A stretch of 64,000 nt of DNA from Alteromonas sp. KUL42 (GTDB lineage: Bacteria; Pseudomonadota; Gammaproteobacteria; Enterobacterales; Alteromonadaceae): the NCBI RefSeq assembly GCF_006538325.1, contig NZ_BJKK01000001.1, positions 186,001 through 250,000 on the forward strand, read 5' to 3'. How positions within the stretch are numbered: the first letter of the stretch is position 1; each line of letters starts with the position of its first letter. Shown piece by piece: positions 39,205 through 48,472 of this stretch. Below the pieces are notes generated by a model that saw nothing but the letters and a program-made list of their open reading frames with translations, did not search any database and had not been told where the DNA came from. Made by a program: the position numbers and the translations under genes.

Positions 39205-40077
39205 TTAGAGAGTAATCTTTTCTGCAGTAGCAAAAGCTACATCAAGTTTGAAATAAGCCGCTTCATTTATAAAGTGAGGGTAAGTTTCGTGTTCTCCTTG
39301 CCATGTTATATCGCGACCGTCAAACGTTCTAAACATTGGCATACCTGGAACGAGGGGTTCAAAATCAGCGTCTTGTAAGGCGTGGTGGATCATTGCGGTT
39401 CGCTGACCATTTTCATCAAGGGGAAAGCTAATATTTTCGCCTAATCGAAATGCTTCACATGGGGGAAGGGAATCCGCTTCAATAGTATTTTGGTTGTAAG
39501 CCAAACAGAAAGCTAAAATTACCTCTGCCATTGTCTGCGTCAGTAAATAAACATCTTCGCGCAATACACCTTGAGGTTGTCCGCCTACTTCAATCATTAC
39601 ACCGCGTTTGCCGGTGGTACACAAATAACCGTGTTCTAGAAATGGCTTCTCATCTTCAACCAATATATTGGCTTCAGGCATGTGCTTTTTAACATAACGG
39701 GCAAGCTGAACATGGAATTCATCAGCTTCTAGAATAATAAGAGTAGCGCCCATCTCGCTGGTCGTATTGTGAATATCAATGACAAAGTCAGTATTTGATG
39801 CGCCTTTGGGTCCTAGCTGCGCATTGATAGTTCTCGCAAGCAAAGCTTCTTTTGACGAATTTGAAGATGCTAGTCCGTTTAGAGTGAATTGTCTGTTGAG
39901 ATCTTCTTCTACAAAACGAACATTAGCATTAAGCGCAGCGTGATTGGCTATATGAAGAGAAATATTTAACGCTTGGAATTGTTCAGGAATACCGTGTTTT
40001 TGCCAATTTTTAATAAGTTGTATACCACTAGTTTCATTGCCGTGGGTCCCGCCAACTAGCGCGATTGAGTTGAACAT
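39205..40077 (-). CDS. Aspartoacylase / succinylglutamate desuccinylase-family hydrolase
   Basis: A 290-residue zinc carboxypeptidase-like enzyme. The first metal motif GGTHGNE is at residues ~9-15 (His and Glu), the distal His is in VIDIHNTTSEMG, and NANVRFVEEDLNR is a substrate-binding stretch typical of aspartoacylases. The C-terminal half has MIEVGGQPQGVLR. It resembles aspartoacylase, which deacetylates N-acetyl-aspartate, more than AstE, but substrates differ within the family. It lies 37 bases upstream of yacG coordinates with the same orientation as the yacG-zapD group; it may be cotranscribed. Confidence 0.85.
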   Translation of the reverse strand: MFNSIALVGGTHGNETSGIQLIKNWQKHGIPEQFQALNISLHIANHAALNANVRFVEEDLNRQFTLNGLASSNSSKEALLARTINAQLGPKGASNTDFVIDIHNTTSEMGATLIILEADEFHVQLARYVKKHMPEANILVEDEKPFLEHGYLCTTGKRGVMIEVGGQPQGVLREDVYLLTQTMAEVILAFCLAYNQNTIEADSLPPCEAFRLGENISFPLDENGQRTAMIHHALQDADFEPLVPGMPMFRTFDGRDITWQGEHETYPHFINEAAYFKLDVAFATAEKITL

Positions 40078-40114
40078 TTAATGTTGTCCTTTCTGTGTGT
40101 AAACACGCTGTACT

Positions 40115-40345
40115 TCAGTGCTTGAAAAAATCATCTTGCTGCTGAGCGAGCATTGCTTCAATTTCTTCGATATCAATATGTTTTGGGGTTACTTCTTCAG
40201 CTGGTTTACCCGCAATTTTTCGATCTTCACCCGCCCATTCACCTAAATCGATAAGTTGGCACTTCTTACTGCAAAATGGGCGATATTCACTTTGGGGTGA
40301 CCACACAACCTGCTTTGCACAGATTGGACATTTCACTTCCATCAT
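40115..40345 (-). CDS. yacG: YacG zinc protein, DNA gyrase inhibitor
   Basis: A 76-residue protein with a single four-cysteine zinc finger (CPICAKQ...[17 protein letters not shown]), the full YacG signature. YacG binds the GyrB C-terminal domain and blocks DNA binding in E. coli. The acidic C-terminal helix ([17 protein letters not shown]) is somewhat longer than usual. It lies 36 bases after zapD in the conserved coaE-zapD-yacG order. Confidence 0.95.
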   Translation of the reverse strand: MMEVKCPICAKQVVWSPQSEYRPFCSKKCQLIDLGEWAGEDRKIAGKPAEEVTPKHIDIEEIEAMLAQQQDDFFKH

Positions 40346-40381
40346 ATTACTCCTATGAATGAGCTAGCGATGAGGCGCATT

Positions 40382-41134
40382 TTAGCAGGCGGATAAGTGA
40401 AACTGAATATCATTTTCGACAGCGGAATTTTGCCCCTCTTTAACAGAAAATTGCATAAAACGAAGGGCATAACGGTACTTATTCCCACTTAGGGTTGGAT
40501 AATAACCTTCATCAACGCGACATTTAACCCTAATTAGTTCTTTTGAATCTTCGGCGACACCTTGATAAAAACCATTTTCAGCAACAACATTTGAGAATTG
40601 ACTGCGTTCTCGAATAAAAGACAAGCTTACGGTTATGGCGTCATCGAGTAACGTTAGGCTTCCTAACCACTGTGATATTTCGTACTTACGCCGTTCAAGA
40701 GGTTGTTGTAACCAAAAGTGAAGGCTAGGTAAATCAAAACTACAGGTTCCTCCGGGGATAGCAAAACGCTGTCGAATTGAACTTAGAAACTTGTCGTCTT
40801 TGAGTACACTGGCAAATCGTCTGTCAGCTTTGAGTTTTTCTCTCAACGTTAATACCGTTTTTAGCGCTTGCTCCAATGCACTGCTGTCGATTTGTGGATG
40901 ACTTGACCAGTAAACGAGATTCTTTTCATGGGCTTCTAAGTCTTTCGTCAGATCAGAACGAAGGTCTAAACGTTCGACAAGGTCTAGAAGTTCAAACAAT
41001 TGTTCAAAGAAAATCAGCTGTAAACTGGTGAGGTCTGCAGTTGCTGTCATTTTAAGTTGCCCCAGCAGCTGCTCTACACGTAAATAGTTACGTACTTTTT
41101 CCTTTAGTGGAAATTCGAAAACAGCGCTACTCAT
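40382..41134 (-). CDS. zapD: Cell division protein ZapD
   Basis: A 250-residue Z-ring-associated protein that bundles FtsZ filaments. It starts FEFPLKEKVRNYLRVEQL, which is characteristic, and continues with LLDLVERLDLRSDLTKDLE, PGGTCSFDLPSLHFWL and a C-terminal beta region (RYALRFMQFS). The ATG at 41134 has AAGGG five bases upstream. A longer in-frame GTG start adds ten residues without homology. It was formerly called YacF and belongs to the coaE-zapD-yacG group, though a 175-base gap separates it from coaE. Confidence 0.95.
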   Translation of the reverse strand: MSSAVFEFPLKEKVRNYLRVEQLLGQLKMTATADLTSLQLIFFEQLFELLDLVERLDLRSDLTKDLEAHEKNLVYWSSHPQIDSSALEQALKTVLTLREKLKADRRFASVLKDDKFLSSIRQRFAIPGGTCSFDLPSLHFWLQQPLERRKYEISQWLGSLTLLDDAITVSLSFIRERSQFSNVVAENGFYQGVAEDSKELIRVKCRVDEGYYPTLSGNKYRYALRFMQFSVKEGQNSAVENDIQFHLSAC

Positions 41135-41308
41135 GGATACCCTTAAAAGACATGTACTTAGCACTTAAGCCTAATGCATGATCAGGCTTAAGCCAAGTAG
41201 ACTCTCACTTGAAACACTTAATTTGGTACTATTTGATCAAAAAAGTTTCATATATCACAATACTTCAATGTATTGTGAGGGCTTTTTTATCTAAGTGGGC
41301 ATATTAGA

Positions 41309-41914
41309 TTAGGCAGTAGCTTGAGCTAACAACTTTTCATGTAGAGCATTTATCTGAGATGCGAGGCTGCCAATAGTAGTGCTGTTGTCTAATACATAGT
41401 CTGCGGCAGCGAGGCGTTCTTCTCGATTTGCCTGTGAAGCCATAATATTCTTAATGGTTTGCTCGTTGTTGCCATCACGCTGTATAGCTCGTTGTAGCTG
41501 CATTTGCTCAGGGCAATCAACTACCACCACACATTGACACATAGATGTTAATTTATTCTCAACGAGAAGAGGGACTGACAAAATACAATAAGGGCTAAGT
41601 GACTCATTGATTAAATCAAGCATTCGTGCGCGAATAAGAGGGTGAAGAAGCTCGTTTAACCAAGCTTTCTCGTTCTCATTATTGAATACTCGCTCTCGCA
41701 TCGCTGCGCGGTCAAGGGCGCCACTTTCAAGCAAAATGTCGCTTCCGAAATAGGCACTAATTTGCGCTAAACCTTCAGAACCAATGGCAACGACGTCACG
41801 AGCGACTTCATCGGCATCAATAATATCAATATCATGCTTTTCAAATAGGGCTGTAACTGCAGATTTACCACTTCCAATTCCACCAGTTAACCCAACAACA
41901 AATTTACTCGTCAT
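41309..41914 (-). CDS. coaE: Dephospho-CoA kinase
   Basis: A 201-residue P-loop kinase that catalyses the last step of coenzyme A synthesis. The Walker A motif GLTGGIGSGKSAV is at residues ~8-20, followed by IDADEVARDVV, HPLIRARM and VPLLVENKL. The length is normal. It follows pilD by 13 bases on the minus strand, the conserved pilD-coaE arrangement. Confidence 0.96.
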   Translation of the reverse strand: MTSKFVVGLTGGIGSGKSAVTALFEKHDIDIIDADEVARDVVAIGSEGLAQISAYFGSDILLESGALDRAAMRERVFNNENEKAWLNELLHPLIRARMLDLINESLSPYCILSVPLLVENKLTSMCQCVVVVDCPEQMQLQRAIQRDGNNEQTIKNIMASQANREERLAAADYVLDNSTTIGSLASQINALHEKLLAQATA

Positions 41915-41927
41915 AATATTTCATTCT

Positions 41928-42833
41928 TTATAAGGCCCATGTTAAATAGGCATCTATGATTTCAGTTTTGTAAAGCAGGGTAAACCAACCCGCTACGGCA
42001 AGATAAGGACCAAATGGAATGGCAAGAGAGCGCCCCTTATTTTGCAATACCATGATTAATATTCCGGCGATCGCACCAACAAATGATGACAATAAGATTA
42101 CCACTGGTAGTCCTTGCCAACCAGTGTATGCCCCAAGTGCTGCCAAAAGTTTAAAATCGCCATAGCCCATACCTTCTTTACCTGTTGCTAGCTTAAATAG
42201 CCAATAAACAGACCATAAGCTTAAGTAACCTGCAGTAGCCCCAATAATAGCGTCAGTGGTATCTACAAAAATACCTTGTGTACTGATGAGTAGACCAATC
42301 CATAATAACGGAAGTGTCAATTGATCGGGCAATAGCATCTTATCTAAATCTATGAACAAAAGCGCGATGAGTATATAGGTAAATAGTACTGCCCACAGTG
42401 CAGAGGCTGTAGGGCCAAAATGAATGGCGGCAAAAGTACATGCTAATGCTGTAAATAGCTCTACAAGAGGATAACGTATTGATATCCCGACTTTACATTT
42501 TGCGCATTTGCCGTTTAAAAATAGATAGCTCAGAATCGGTATGTTTTCCCAAGCGCGTATTCTATGACCACACGAAGGGCAAGTACTGTTTGGTTTCATT
42601 AAATTAAATGTTGTTTGCGTATCACTTGATGGTGAAACCATTTGTTCTTGCGATTGGCTAAAGTACTGCTGATATTCTTCTTGCCAGCTTCTTTCCATCA
42701 TGATGGGAAGTCGATAGATTACGACATTCAAGAAACTGCCAACCATTAAACTAACGATAAAGACTAATGTGTAGAAAAATGCTGGGTAGAGCTCGAATAA
42801 AATAACAAAAGTCTCTGTTGATGGTATTTCCAT
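41928..42833 (-). CDS. pilD: Prepilin peptidase / N-methyltransferase PilD
   Basis: A 301-residue membrane aspartic protease that removes the leader of type IV prepilins and type II secretion pseudopilins and methylates the new N-terminus. It has the N-terminal membrane helix and GSFLNVVIYRLP, the cytoplasmic zinc motif with two CxxC pairs (CPSCGHRI...CAKCKVG), and the catalytic aspartates in IDLDKMLLPDQLTLP and MGYGDFKLLAALG. All key residues are present. It lies between pilC and coaE on the minus strand. Confidence 0.96.
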   Translation of the reverse strand: MEIPSTETFVILFELYPAFFYTLVFIVSLMVGSFLNVVIYRLPIMMERSWQEEYQQYFSQSQEQMVSPSSDTQTTFNLMKPNSTCPSCGHRIRAWENIPILSYLFLNGKCAKCKVGISIRYPLVELFTALACTFAAIHFGPTASALWAVLFTYILIALLFIDLDKMLLPDQLTLPLLWIGLLISTQGIFVDTTDAIIGATAGYLSLWSVYWLFKLATGKEGMGYGDFKLLAALGAYTGWQGLPVVILLSSFVGAIAGILIMVLQNKGRSLAIPFGPYLAVAGWFTLLYKTEIIDAYLTWAL

Positions 42834-42935
42834 GAATTGCTTGTTCTTTTTAATTGCTAGAGTCTATGAGCCTTTGGTGTACGAATTTAGCTCTAAATGA
42901 ACCATTTTAATTTCGAAACCGAACCTGAGTTGTAG

Positions 42936-44144
42936 TTATACCACGTTACCCATTTGGAAAATAGGTAAGTACATAGCAACAATAAGACCACCAATAACGA
43001 CACCTAGTACCGCCATAATCATGGGCTCTAGTAAGCTGGTTAACCCGTCAACCATATCATCAACTTCTGCTTCATAAATGGTGGCTATTTTACTTAACAT
43101 TTCATCCACTGCGCCGGACTCTTCACCAATGGCTATCATCTGTGTAACCATGTCGGGGAAGACTTGTGTAGCGCGCATAGCCACGTGCATCGGCATACCC
43201 CCTGCCACTTCTTTACGCATGTACAAAATGGCGTCGCGATATACGGCATTACCCGATGCACCAGCAGCAGATTCTAACGCGCCAATAAGCGGAACCCCAG
43301 CGGCAAAGGTCGTTGCCAATGTGCGAGTAAATCGGGCAATACTGGCCTTTTTGAGGATCTCGCCAATTACTGGAATTTTTAAAATATTTCTATCGACCTT
43401 GTCGCGTAGCTTTTGGCTTTTCTTGTGTGCACGCATGAATAGAAAACCTGCAGCCGCAATACCGATGCCTATAAAAATTCCATAGTCTTGAACAAACCGT
43501 GAGATGGCCAAAACGAACTGAGTGAATGCGGGAAGCTCTGCACCAAAGCTGCTAAAGATTTCCTCAAATTGAGGAACAACGAAGACTAAAAGAATAGTAG
43601 TAACAATAAACGCAACGACAAGTACTGCAACTGGATAGAACATAGCCTTCTTAATTTTTGATTTTAAAGCTTCGGCTTTTTCTTTATAGGTTGCAATTCT
43701 ATCGTAGATGGTTTCCAACGCACCTGACTGTTCACCGGTGTAGACCAAGTCACAATAGAGGTCGTCGAAATAAAGAGGGTGTTTTCTTAATGCTGAAGAT
43801 AACGGATTACCGGCCTTTACCTCTTCGGTAATTTCCCCTAACAGTTTGCGCATAGTTGATTTGGCATGTCCTTGCGCAATCATTTCTAAGGATTGTATCA
43901 ATGTAACACCAGCGGCAAGCATAGTTGCTATTTGACGGGACGTAACCGAAATATCGGCCGGTGTTATTTTCTGTGCACCACCTAGTAGGGGTTTAGACAG
44001 CTTTCTTACTTTGTTGGCAGAAATACCTTGTCTACGTAGTAAATTCTTTGCTTCATATAAAGACGAGGCAGCAATTTCTCCTTTGCGAGATTGGCCGTGT
44101 TTATCCTTTCCTTGCCAAGTAAATGTAGTAGCTGCTTTTGGCAT
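42936..44144 (-). CDS. pilC: Type IV pilus inner-membrane platform protein PilC
   Basis: A 402-residue GspF/PilC-family protein with two homologous GspF repeats (about residues 70-190 and 270-395) and three membrane segments near 170, 220 and 375. It anchors the pilus motors at the inner membrane. Signatures are SRQIATMLAAGVTLIQSL, YPVAVLVVAFIVTTILLVFVVPQF and AIGEESGAVDEML. It lies directly downstream of pilA, where pilB would normally intervene. A strong hairpin separates the two. Confidence 0.95.
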   Translation of the reverse strand: MPKAATTFTWQGKDKHGQSRKGEIAASSLYEAKNLLRRQGISANKVRKLSKPLLGGAQKITPADISVTSRQIATMLAAGVTLIQSLEMIAQGHAKSTMRKLLGEITEEVKAGNPLSSALRKHPLYFDDLYCDLVYTGEQSGALETIYDRIATYKEKAEALKSKIKKAMFYPVAVLVVAFIVTTILLVFVVPQFEEIFSSFGAELPAFTQFVLAISRFVQDYGIFIGIGIAAAGFLFMRAHKKSQKLRDKVDRNILKIPVIGEILKKASIARFTRTLATTFAAGVPLIGALESAAGASGNAVYRDAILYMRKEVAGGMPMHVAMRATQVFPDMVTQMIAIGEESGAVDEMLSKIATIYEAEVDDMVDGLTSLLEPMIMAVLGVVIGGLIVAMYLPIFQMGNVV

Positions 44145-44171
44145 TTTCTAACCTTTTTCTAGGGCTAAAAA

Positions 44172-44200
44172 AAATGCCCAAGACATCATCTTGGGCATTT
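44172..44200 (-). terminator. Strong terminator between pilA and pilC (minus strand)
   Basis: Eleven-base arms 44172-44182 and 44190-44200 pair perfectly around a seven-base loop. On the minus strand a run of T residues follows (the A tract at 44167-44174). It lies 15 bases after the pilA stop, so most pilA transcripts should end here. Confidence 0.93.
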
Positions 44201-44214
44201 GTGACACGCTATGC

Positions 44215-44643
44215 TTAGCAAAGTGTATCAGGAGTACAGTCAGCTTCCCAAGTGATGCGACCATCTGTAAGGGTAGGCGTTAACTTGAATGTAGCTGCAT
44301 TACCTGTGCTGTCTTTGATGTTTGAATCTGGAGATGCTGTAGCAGTGATAGTACCGCCAGAAGTTGCAATACCAACAATCTTGCCTGAAGCAGATACGTC
44401 AGCAGGGACACCATTTGAACCACCAGTACAGTTAGTTAACGCGCCAGCAGTTTGTGCGCAGATTTCAACTGCTGTTTTCGCTGCCGCAGTTGCGTTAGTT
44501 ACTTCAGTGAACTTCGCCTTTTCTGTGTAGTTCTGGTAAGCCGGAAGTGCAATTGCTGCAAGAATACCGATAATTGCAACAACGATCATTAGTTCGATTA
44601 AGGTGAAACCTTTTTGTTGTTTTTGAGTGTTCATGTTCATCAT
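44215..44643 (-). CDS. pilA: Type IV major pilin PilA
   Basis: A 142-residue prepilin. A short basic leader ends in QKG, with PilD cleavage before [27 protein letters not shown], which contains the conserved Glu5 and the N-terminal assembly helix. Four cysteines follow in the globular part (one pair near [11 protein letters not shown] and a second pair CTPDTLC at the C-terminus forming the D-region). Size and pattern fit the type IVa pilins. GGAG lies seven bases before the ATG. No clear sigma-54 promoter (GG-N10-GC type) was recognised upstream although many pilA genes use one. Confidence 0.95.
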   Translation of the reverse strand: MMNMNTQKQQKGFTLIELMIVVAIIGILAAIALPAYQNYTEKAKFTEVTNATAAAKTAVEICAQTAGALTNCTGGSNGVPADVSASGKIVGIATSGGTITATASPDSNIKDSTGNAATFKLTPTLTDGRITWEADCTPDTLC

Positions 44644-45196
44644 GGTTTATCTCCGGGACGTGTATAACACGTTAAGTTTAAATGTAATTCAAATTGACGT
44701 TTATACCTGAGTCGTATGGGAACGCCCCTGGTACTTGTTTTCAAGTATAGAATCTTTATGGTTGCTGACAAGTATTGAGGAACATACCTATGTCTTACTT
44801 TTTCACTGAGCCATTTTCTCCAATTTTGTTTAACCCTTGTTTATAAGGCTTTCTTCGTGTGTGGAGCTTTGCATTACACAATCTTCTAAACAGCCTTATT
44901 TGCACAAGCCTAGTACAAATTTAGTATAAATATCAAAGCAATGGCATAGTTTTAATGCAATAGGTCAATAAACAATAACGTATCACTAACGATATATTCC
45001 ATCATATTAGTCAACCCTGAGATAAGTAAACATCGTGAAAGTTTTATCACAAGGTATAACCATCTATACACAGGCGATGTTGATGTGTTGTCGTTAAACT
45101 GCTTTGCGTCATTTTGCATCAGGTGGGAATATCGAGTGAGGTGCAAGGCATAACAATTTGCTATGCCTTTTTATCACAAGTACAGAATATGGTTTT
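44644..45196. other. Intergenic region between nadC and pilA
   Basis: About 553 AT-rich bases hold the pilA promoter region and the end of nadC transcription. A hairpin with eight-base arms at 45145-45152 and 45162-45169 (aaggcata / tatgcctt) lies downstream of nadC, with a T run on the plus-strand side. I see no supportable gene; short open frames here lack any recognisable feature. Confidence 0.45.
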
Positions 45197-46051
45197 CTAT
45201 GACAAATTAATACGCAGAGAAAGGTCGATAGCCTGTACATGTTTGGTTAATGCACCCGAAGAGATATAGTCCACACCCAAATTCGATAATGACGCTAAAC
45301 GTTCATCAGTAATATTGCCTGATACCTCTAGTTTACATTGCCCTTTATTGAGTGCTACTGCCTGTTGGATCTGTTCGTTGGTAAAATTATCTAACATGAC
45401 TATATCTGCGCCGGCAGACAATGCGATTGTAAGCTCTTCAAGGTTTTCTACTTCAACCTCTACTGGCTTTGTTGGCATCATTTTACGCGCATTTGTGATG
45501 GCGTTTTCTATACCTCCACATGAAAAAATGTGGTTCTCTTTTATTAAGAACGCGTCAAATAAGCCTACGCGGTGGTTTTTACCACCACCACAGCGCACGG
45601 CATATTTCTGCGCATAGCGCAAACCCGGTAAGGTTTTGCGTGTGTCTAGAATTTTTGTTTGGCTACCCGCCAATATGTTGGCATAAAATGCTGTGATGGT
45701 TGCGGTACCCGAAAGGGTTTGCAAAAAGTTAAGCGCAGTGCGTTCAGCGGTGAGGATCCCCCGTGCAGAACCCTCGATATCAACCAAAACGGTGTCAGCT
45801 TCCACTTTGTCTCCATCAGCAACATGCCACGTAAGTGAAATAGTGTCGTCAATGAGTGCAAAAGCCTGATCTACCCAGGCCACACCACAAATGACACAAG
45901 GCTCTCTGGTCAATATGGTGGCTTTCGCACTAACATTGCTGTCAATTAAGTTAGCGGTGATATCATTGGCGGCGTTTAGCTCTCCACCGAGATCTTCGAT
46001 AAGTGCAGTAGATACCTGTTCGCGAATGGCTTGTGGGTCTGGTGATGTCAT
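45197..46051 (-). CDS. nadC: Nicotinate-nucleotide pyrophosphorylase (carboxylating)
   Basis: A 284-residue quinolinate phosphoribosyltransferase that turns quinolinate and PRPP into nicotinate mononucleotide in NAD synthesis. Signatures are LTAERTALNFLQTLSGTAT, DTRKTLPGLRYAQKYAVRCGGGKNHR, the Lys of LIKENHI, EVEVENLEEL and VMLDNF. The length is normal. nadC neighbouring the pil genes and ampDE is standard in gammaproteobacteria. It lies 18 bases after the retropepsin-like gene on the same strand, so the two are probably cotranscribed. Confidence 0.97.
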   Translation of the reverse strand: MTSPDPQAIREQVSTALIEDLGGELNAANDITANLIDSNVSAKATILTREPCVICGVAWVDQAFALIDDTISLTWHVADGDKVEADTVLVDIEGSARGILTAERTALNFLQTLSGTATITAFYANILAGSQTKILDTRKTLPGLRYAQKYAVRCGGGKNHRVGLFDAFLIKENHIFSCGGIENAITNARKMMPTKPVEVEVENLEELTIALSAGADIVMLDNFTNEQIQQAVALNKGQCKLEVSGNITDERLASLSNLGVDYISSGALTKHVQAIDLSLRINLS

Positions 46052-46069
46052 TTTTTTGCTGCTATCTCT

Positions 46070-46588
46070 TTAAAGGGTACGCAATATTAACCAATCTCCA
46101 CGCTGAGTAAACTCTAATTGGCGCAGAACACTCATTCCAAGCAAAATATGGTCATCTTGCATACCAGGATTAAGGTTTGCTTCCACATTGTGCAGAACAA
46201 TTTGCCCGATACGAAGGGTGTCGATACGTGAATCAGCTATTTTAACCATCCCATTAGCGGTAGATGCCAATCCTTCTCGACCTGCGCGAAGCTGCAGTTT
46301 GTTGGCAAGATGCGCTGGCACGGCAACATCCGTTGCGCCAGTATCAACTAGAAAAACTACCTCTTCGCCATTAATAAAGCCCGTGGTGACATAGTGGCCT
46401 TGTCGATTTTGCTTCAAGCGTACTTCTGTTTGTGAACCGATACGCTGAGATTCAGGTTCGCTATTTGGATTAACTTGTTTTTCCAATAAGTCAGAAAAAA
46501 CGAACACGAGTAGTCCCAAGCCGCATATCCAAGCAAGTGCAACCATCCATTTGCCGGCAGAGTGTACTTCGCTATTTTCTTCGTTCAT
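46070..46588 (-). CDS. Membrane-anchored retropepsin-like aspartic protease
   Basis: A 172-residue protein with one N-terminal membrane helix (~13-33, MVALAWICGLGLLVFVFSDLL) and a single retropepsin-type domain. The catalytic motif is VDTGATDVAVP (Asp in DTGA), followed by the flap region and ILLGMSVLRQLEF, the second family motif. It fits the clan AA, TIGR02281-type aspartic proteases found widely in proteobacteria, probably active as dimers. The ATG at 46588 has GGAG six bases upstream. Substrates are unknown. It precedes nadC, likely as an operon. Confidence 0.88.
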   Translation of the reverse strand: MNEENSEVHSAGKWMVALAWICGLGLLVFVFSDLLEKQVNPNSEPESQRIGSQTEVRLKQNRQGHYVTTGFINGEEVVFLVDTGATDVAVPAHLANKLQLRAGREGLASTANGMVKIADSRIDTLRIGQIVLHNVEANLNPGMQDDHILLGMSVLRQLEFTQRGDWLILRTL

Positions 46589-46794
46589 TAGTGTCTCCAT
46601 TCACTGAGTATTTAGTCACTAAACCGTCCTTTAAGAAGCCTTCAGTCATGTGTTGCCCTTAGTGCTTAGTCTTTATGTAAAGCTACTTACGAGGTTGTGG
46701 CCAAAATCAACATAACTGTGAATAGCTTGCTTTTGACTACCTAGCAATGCCACACTTCATTATATGTAGTTAAATAAGTAAAAAATCAATTAGC

Positions 46795-47364
46795 ATGGTG
46801 CTTTACAAACCAGCCACATTTATCGATTGTCCACATTACGATGACCGCCCTTGTGCAAGTGGCGAGTGTAGTGACAATGTTGACCTACTGGTGATCCATA
46901 ATATTTCTCTGCCGCCATCACAATTCGGTACCTCGGGAATTCGCGATTTGTTTACCGGCAAGCTCAATCCCGATGCACATCCATTTTACAAAACAATAGC
47001 AGGGCTTAGGGTATCAGCGCATTGTGTTATTTATCGAACGGGAAAAATAGAGCAATTTGTACCCTTTGACAAACGGGCATGGCATGCCGGATTGTCATGC
47101 TTTCAAGGACGAAGCAGCTGCAACGATTTTTCCATAGGCATTGAACTTGAAGGGACGGATACATTGCCCTATACCGATGTACAGTATGACGCACTTACAT
47201 TACTGAGTGAATTCATTATTAATCGCTATCCTCGGATCTCTTTAGGGCGTATTGTAGGTCATAATGATATAGCGCCGGGGCGAAAAACAGACCCCGGCGT
47301 AGCGTTCGATTGGGCAAGATATAGAACGAGTTTACGACGCGTACTGAAACAAGGAAAACCCTGA
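46795..47364 (+). CDS. ampD: 1,6-anhydro-N-acetylmuramyl-L-alanine amidase AmpD
   Basis: A 189-residue cytoplasmic zinc amidase of the N-acetylmuramoyl-L-alanine amidase 2 family, acting in peptidoglycan recycling. Zinc ligands are the His of LLVIHNISLPP (~35) and the C-terminal GHNDIAPGRKTDPG (His and Asp). RVSAHCVIYRTGKIEQFVP and AWHAGLS are typical. It is divergent from the retropepsin-nadC pair and three bases before ampE. No ampC or ampR is present here, so the role is wall recycling. Confidence 0.96.
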   Translation: MVLYKPATFIDCPHYDDRPCASGECSDNVDLLVIHNISLPPSQFGTSGIRDLFTGKLNPDAHPFYKTIAGLRVSAHCVIYRTGKIEQFVPFDKRAWHAGLSCFQGRSSCNDFSIGIELEGTDTLPYTDVQYDALTLLSEFIINRYPRISLGRIVGHNDIAPGRKTDPGVAFDWARYRTSLRRVLKQGKP

Positions 47365-47367
47365 TCT

Positions 47368-48237
47368 ATGATGTTAATGAGTTTACTATTAGTGCTGAGC
47401 TTAGAACGTCTTATCACTAAAGATACACACTGGCACGTTGAAACCTATGCCAACCAATATCGTCAGTTCGTTATTGATAAAGGCTGGTTGAGTGAGGACA
47501 GCGCCGCGACCTCATTCTATTTAACCATGTTAATGCCTGCCTTAGCCCTTGCCATTATTGAATATTGGTTACTTGGTGCTTTTCTCACTTTCGTCACGCA
47601 AAGTCTTATCTTGTTTGTGTGTGTAGGGTGCCCTGCGTTGCGCGCCACTTATAAATGCTTTTTGAATGCTGCTGAAAGGGGAGATCTTCAGGCGTGTAGC
47701 ATGTACACCGACCAATTAGGGCACTGCGCTAACTCAAATGAAAGTGATGGTAGTGCGAAGCACGAGGGAATGAGTTTTGGTCAACATCTAACTTGGCTTA
47801 ACTATCAACATTATGCTGCGGTTATGTTGTGGTTTATTGCCTTTGGAGCACCGGGAGCACTCTTTTATTGTTTATGCAGAAGTACAACAGAAGCGTTTTG
47901 TTCTGAGAACCACCCCTTGAGAGAAACCGCTGGTCGTTTGATGTTTGCACTTGATTACATACCTGTTCGGATTACTGCCTTTGGTATGTTGATGATGGGA
48001 CATTTCTCTCGTGCTTTACCAGAATGGCTGAAGCATGCCCTAGAATTTAATATTTCTGCCTACGATGTGTTAACTAAAATATCGTCAAAGGCCGAGATGC
48101 TAACCCCTGAAGAGCAAAAAATGCAGAGTGAAAATGCATCAATTGAACCCAAAGTTCTCGTTAAACTCGCCAAGCGAAATGTTATTTTTCTACTCGTCAT
48201 TACATCTGCATTAACCCTACTAGGCAGCTTAGCATAA
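47368..48237 (+). CDS. ampE: AmpE-family inner-membrane protein
   Basis: A 289-residue polytopic membrane protein (hydrophobic segments near residues 50-70, 72-92, 152-172 and 270-287) of the AmpE/CobD-like family. It shows LLLVLSLERLI at the start, AVMLWFIAFGAPGALFYCL and DYIPVRITAFGMLMMG, typical of AmpE. In E. coli AmpE is encoded with AmpD and its function is unclear; a sensory role has been suggested. It follows ampD by three bases. Two hairpins lie downstream. Confidence 0.93.
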   Translation: MMLMSLLLVLSLERLITKDTHWHVETYANQYRQFVIDKGWLSEDSAATSFYLTMLMPALALAIIEYWLLGAFLTFVTQSLILFVCVGCPALRATYKCFLNAAERGDLQACSMYTDQLGHCANSNESDGSAKHEGMSFGQHLTWLNYQHYAAVMLWFIAFGAPGALFYCLCRSTTEAFCSENHPLRETAGRLMFALDYIPVRITAFGMLMMGHFSRALPEWLKHALEFNISAYDVLTKISSKAEMLTPEEQKMQSENASIEPKVLVKLAKRNVIFLLVITSALTLLGSLA

Positions 48238-48275
48238 CCAATATTTTTTACATGTACGTAAGTAGTTAAGTTTGG

Positions 48276-48298
48276 TCTATAAATAAATCATTTATAGA
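48276..48298. repeat. Inverted repeat after ampE
   Basis: Perfect nine-base AT-rich arms 48276-48284 (tctataaat) and 48290-48298 enclose a five-base loop. It begins 38 bases after the ampE stop and has no T run, so it could be an mRNA-end structure or a protein site. Confidence 0.5.
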
Positions 48299-48340
48299 TC
48301 AGGCGCTTTAGTACAGTTTTCCCGCTTTTCTTTTCTCATC

Positions 48341-48370
48341 AGACCAGTTTATTGGTCTTTATTTTTCTTA
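48341..48370 (+). terminator. Probable terminator between ampE and pdhR
   Basis: Six-base arms agacca (48341-48346) and tggtct (48353-48358) pair around a six-base loop and are followed by the T-rich stretch tttatttttctt. The half-sites are in the wrong orientation for PdhR (ACCA...TGGT instead of TGGT...ACCA). Confidence 0.6.
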
Positions 48371-48472
48371 ACAATTTCAACGATAAAGCTTAACAGTAAG
48401 CAAAGTGCTACAGCTTTGCTATGCTCTAGAGTATTTACCTGCAAATCGATCTGACTTAAACTGTATAGGTAA

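Noticed and set aside
39100-39378. A plus-strand open frame of 92 residues after mutT
   Set aside because: It crosses the inverted-repeat element and the end of the aspartoacylase gene and shows no protein features.
44644-44760. A sigma-54 promoter for pilA
   Set aside because: No GG-N10-GC element with a reasonable match was found in the region before pilA on the minus strand.
44952-45146. A 64-residue minus-strand open frame between nadC and pilA
   Set aside because: It has no recognisable domain, no clear ribosome-binding site and biased composition.
48341-48358. A second PdhR site at agaccagtttattggtct
   Set aside because: The half-sites are reversed relative to TGGT-N3-ACCA and are six bases apart; a T-rich tail makes a terminator more likely.
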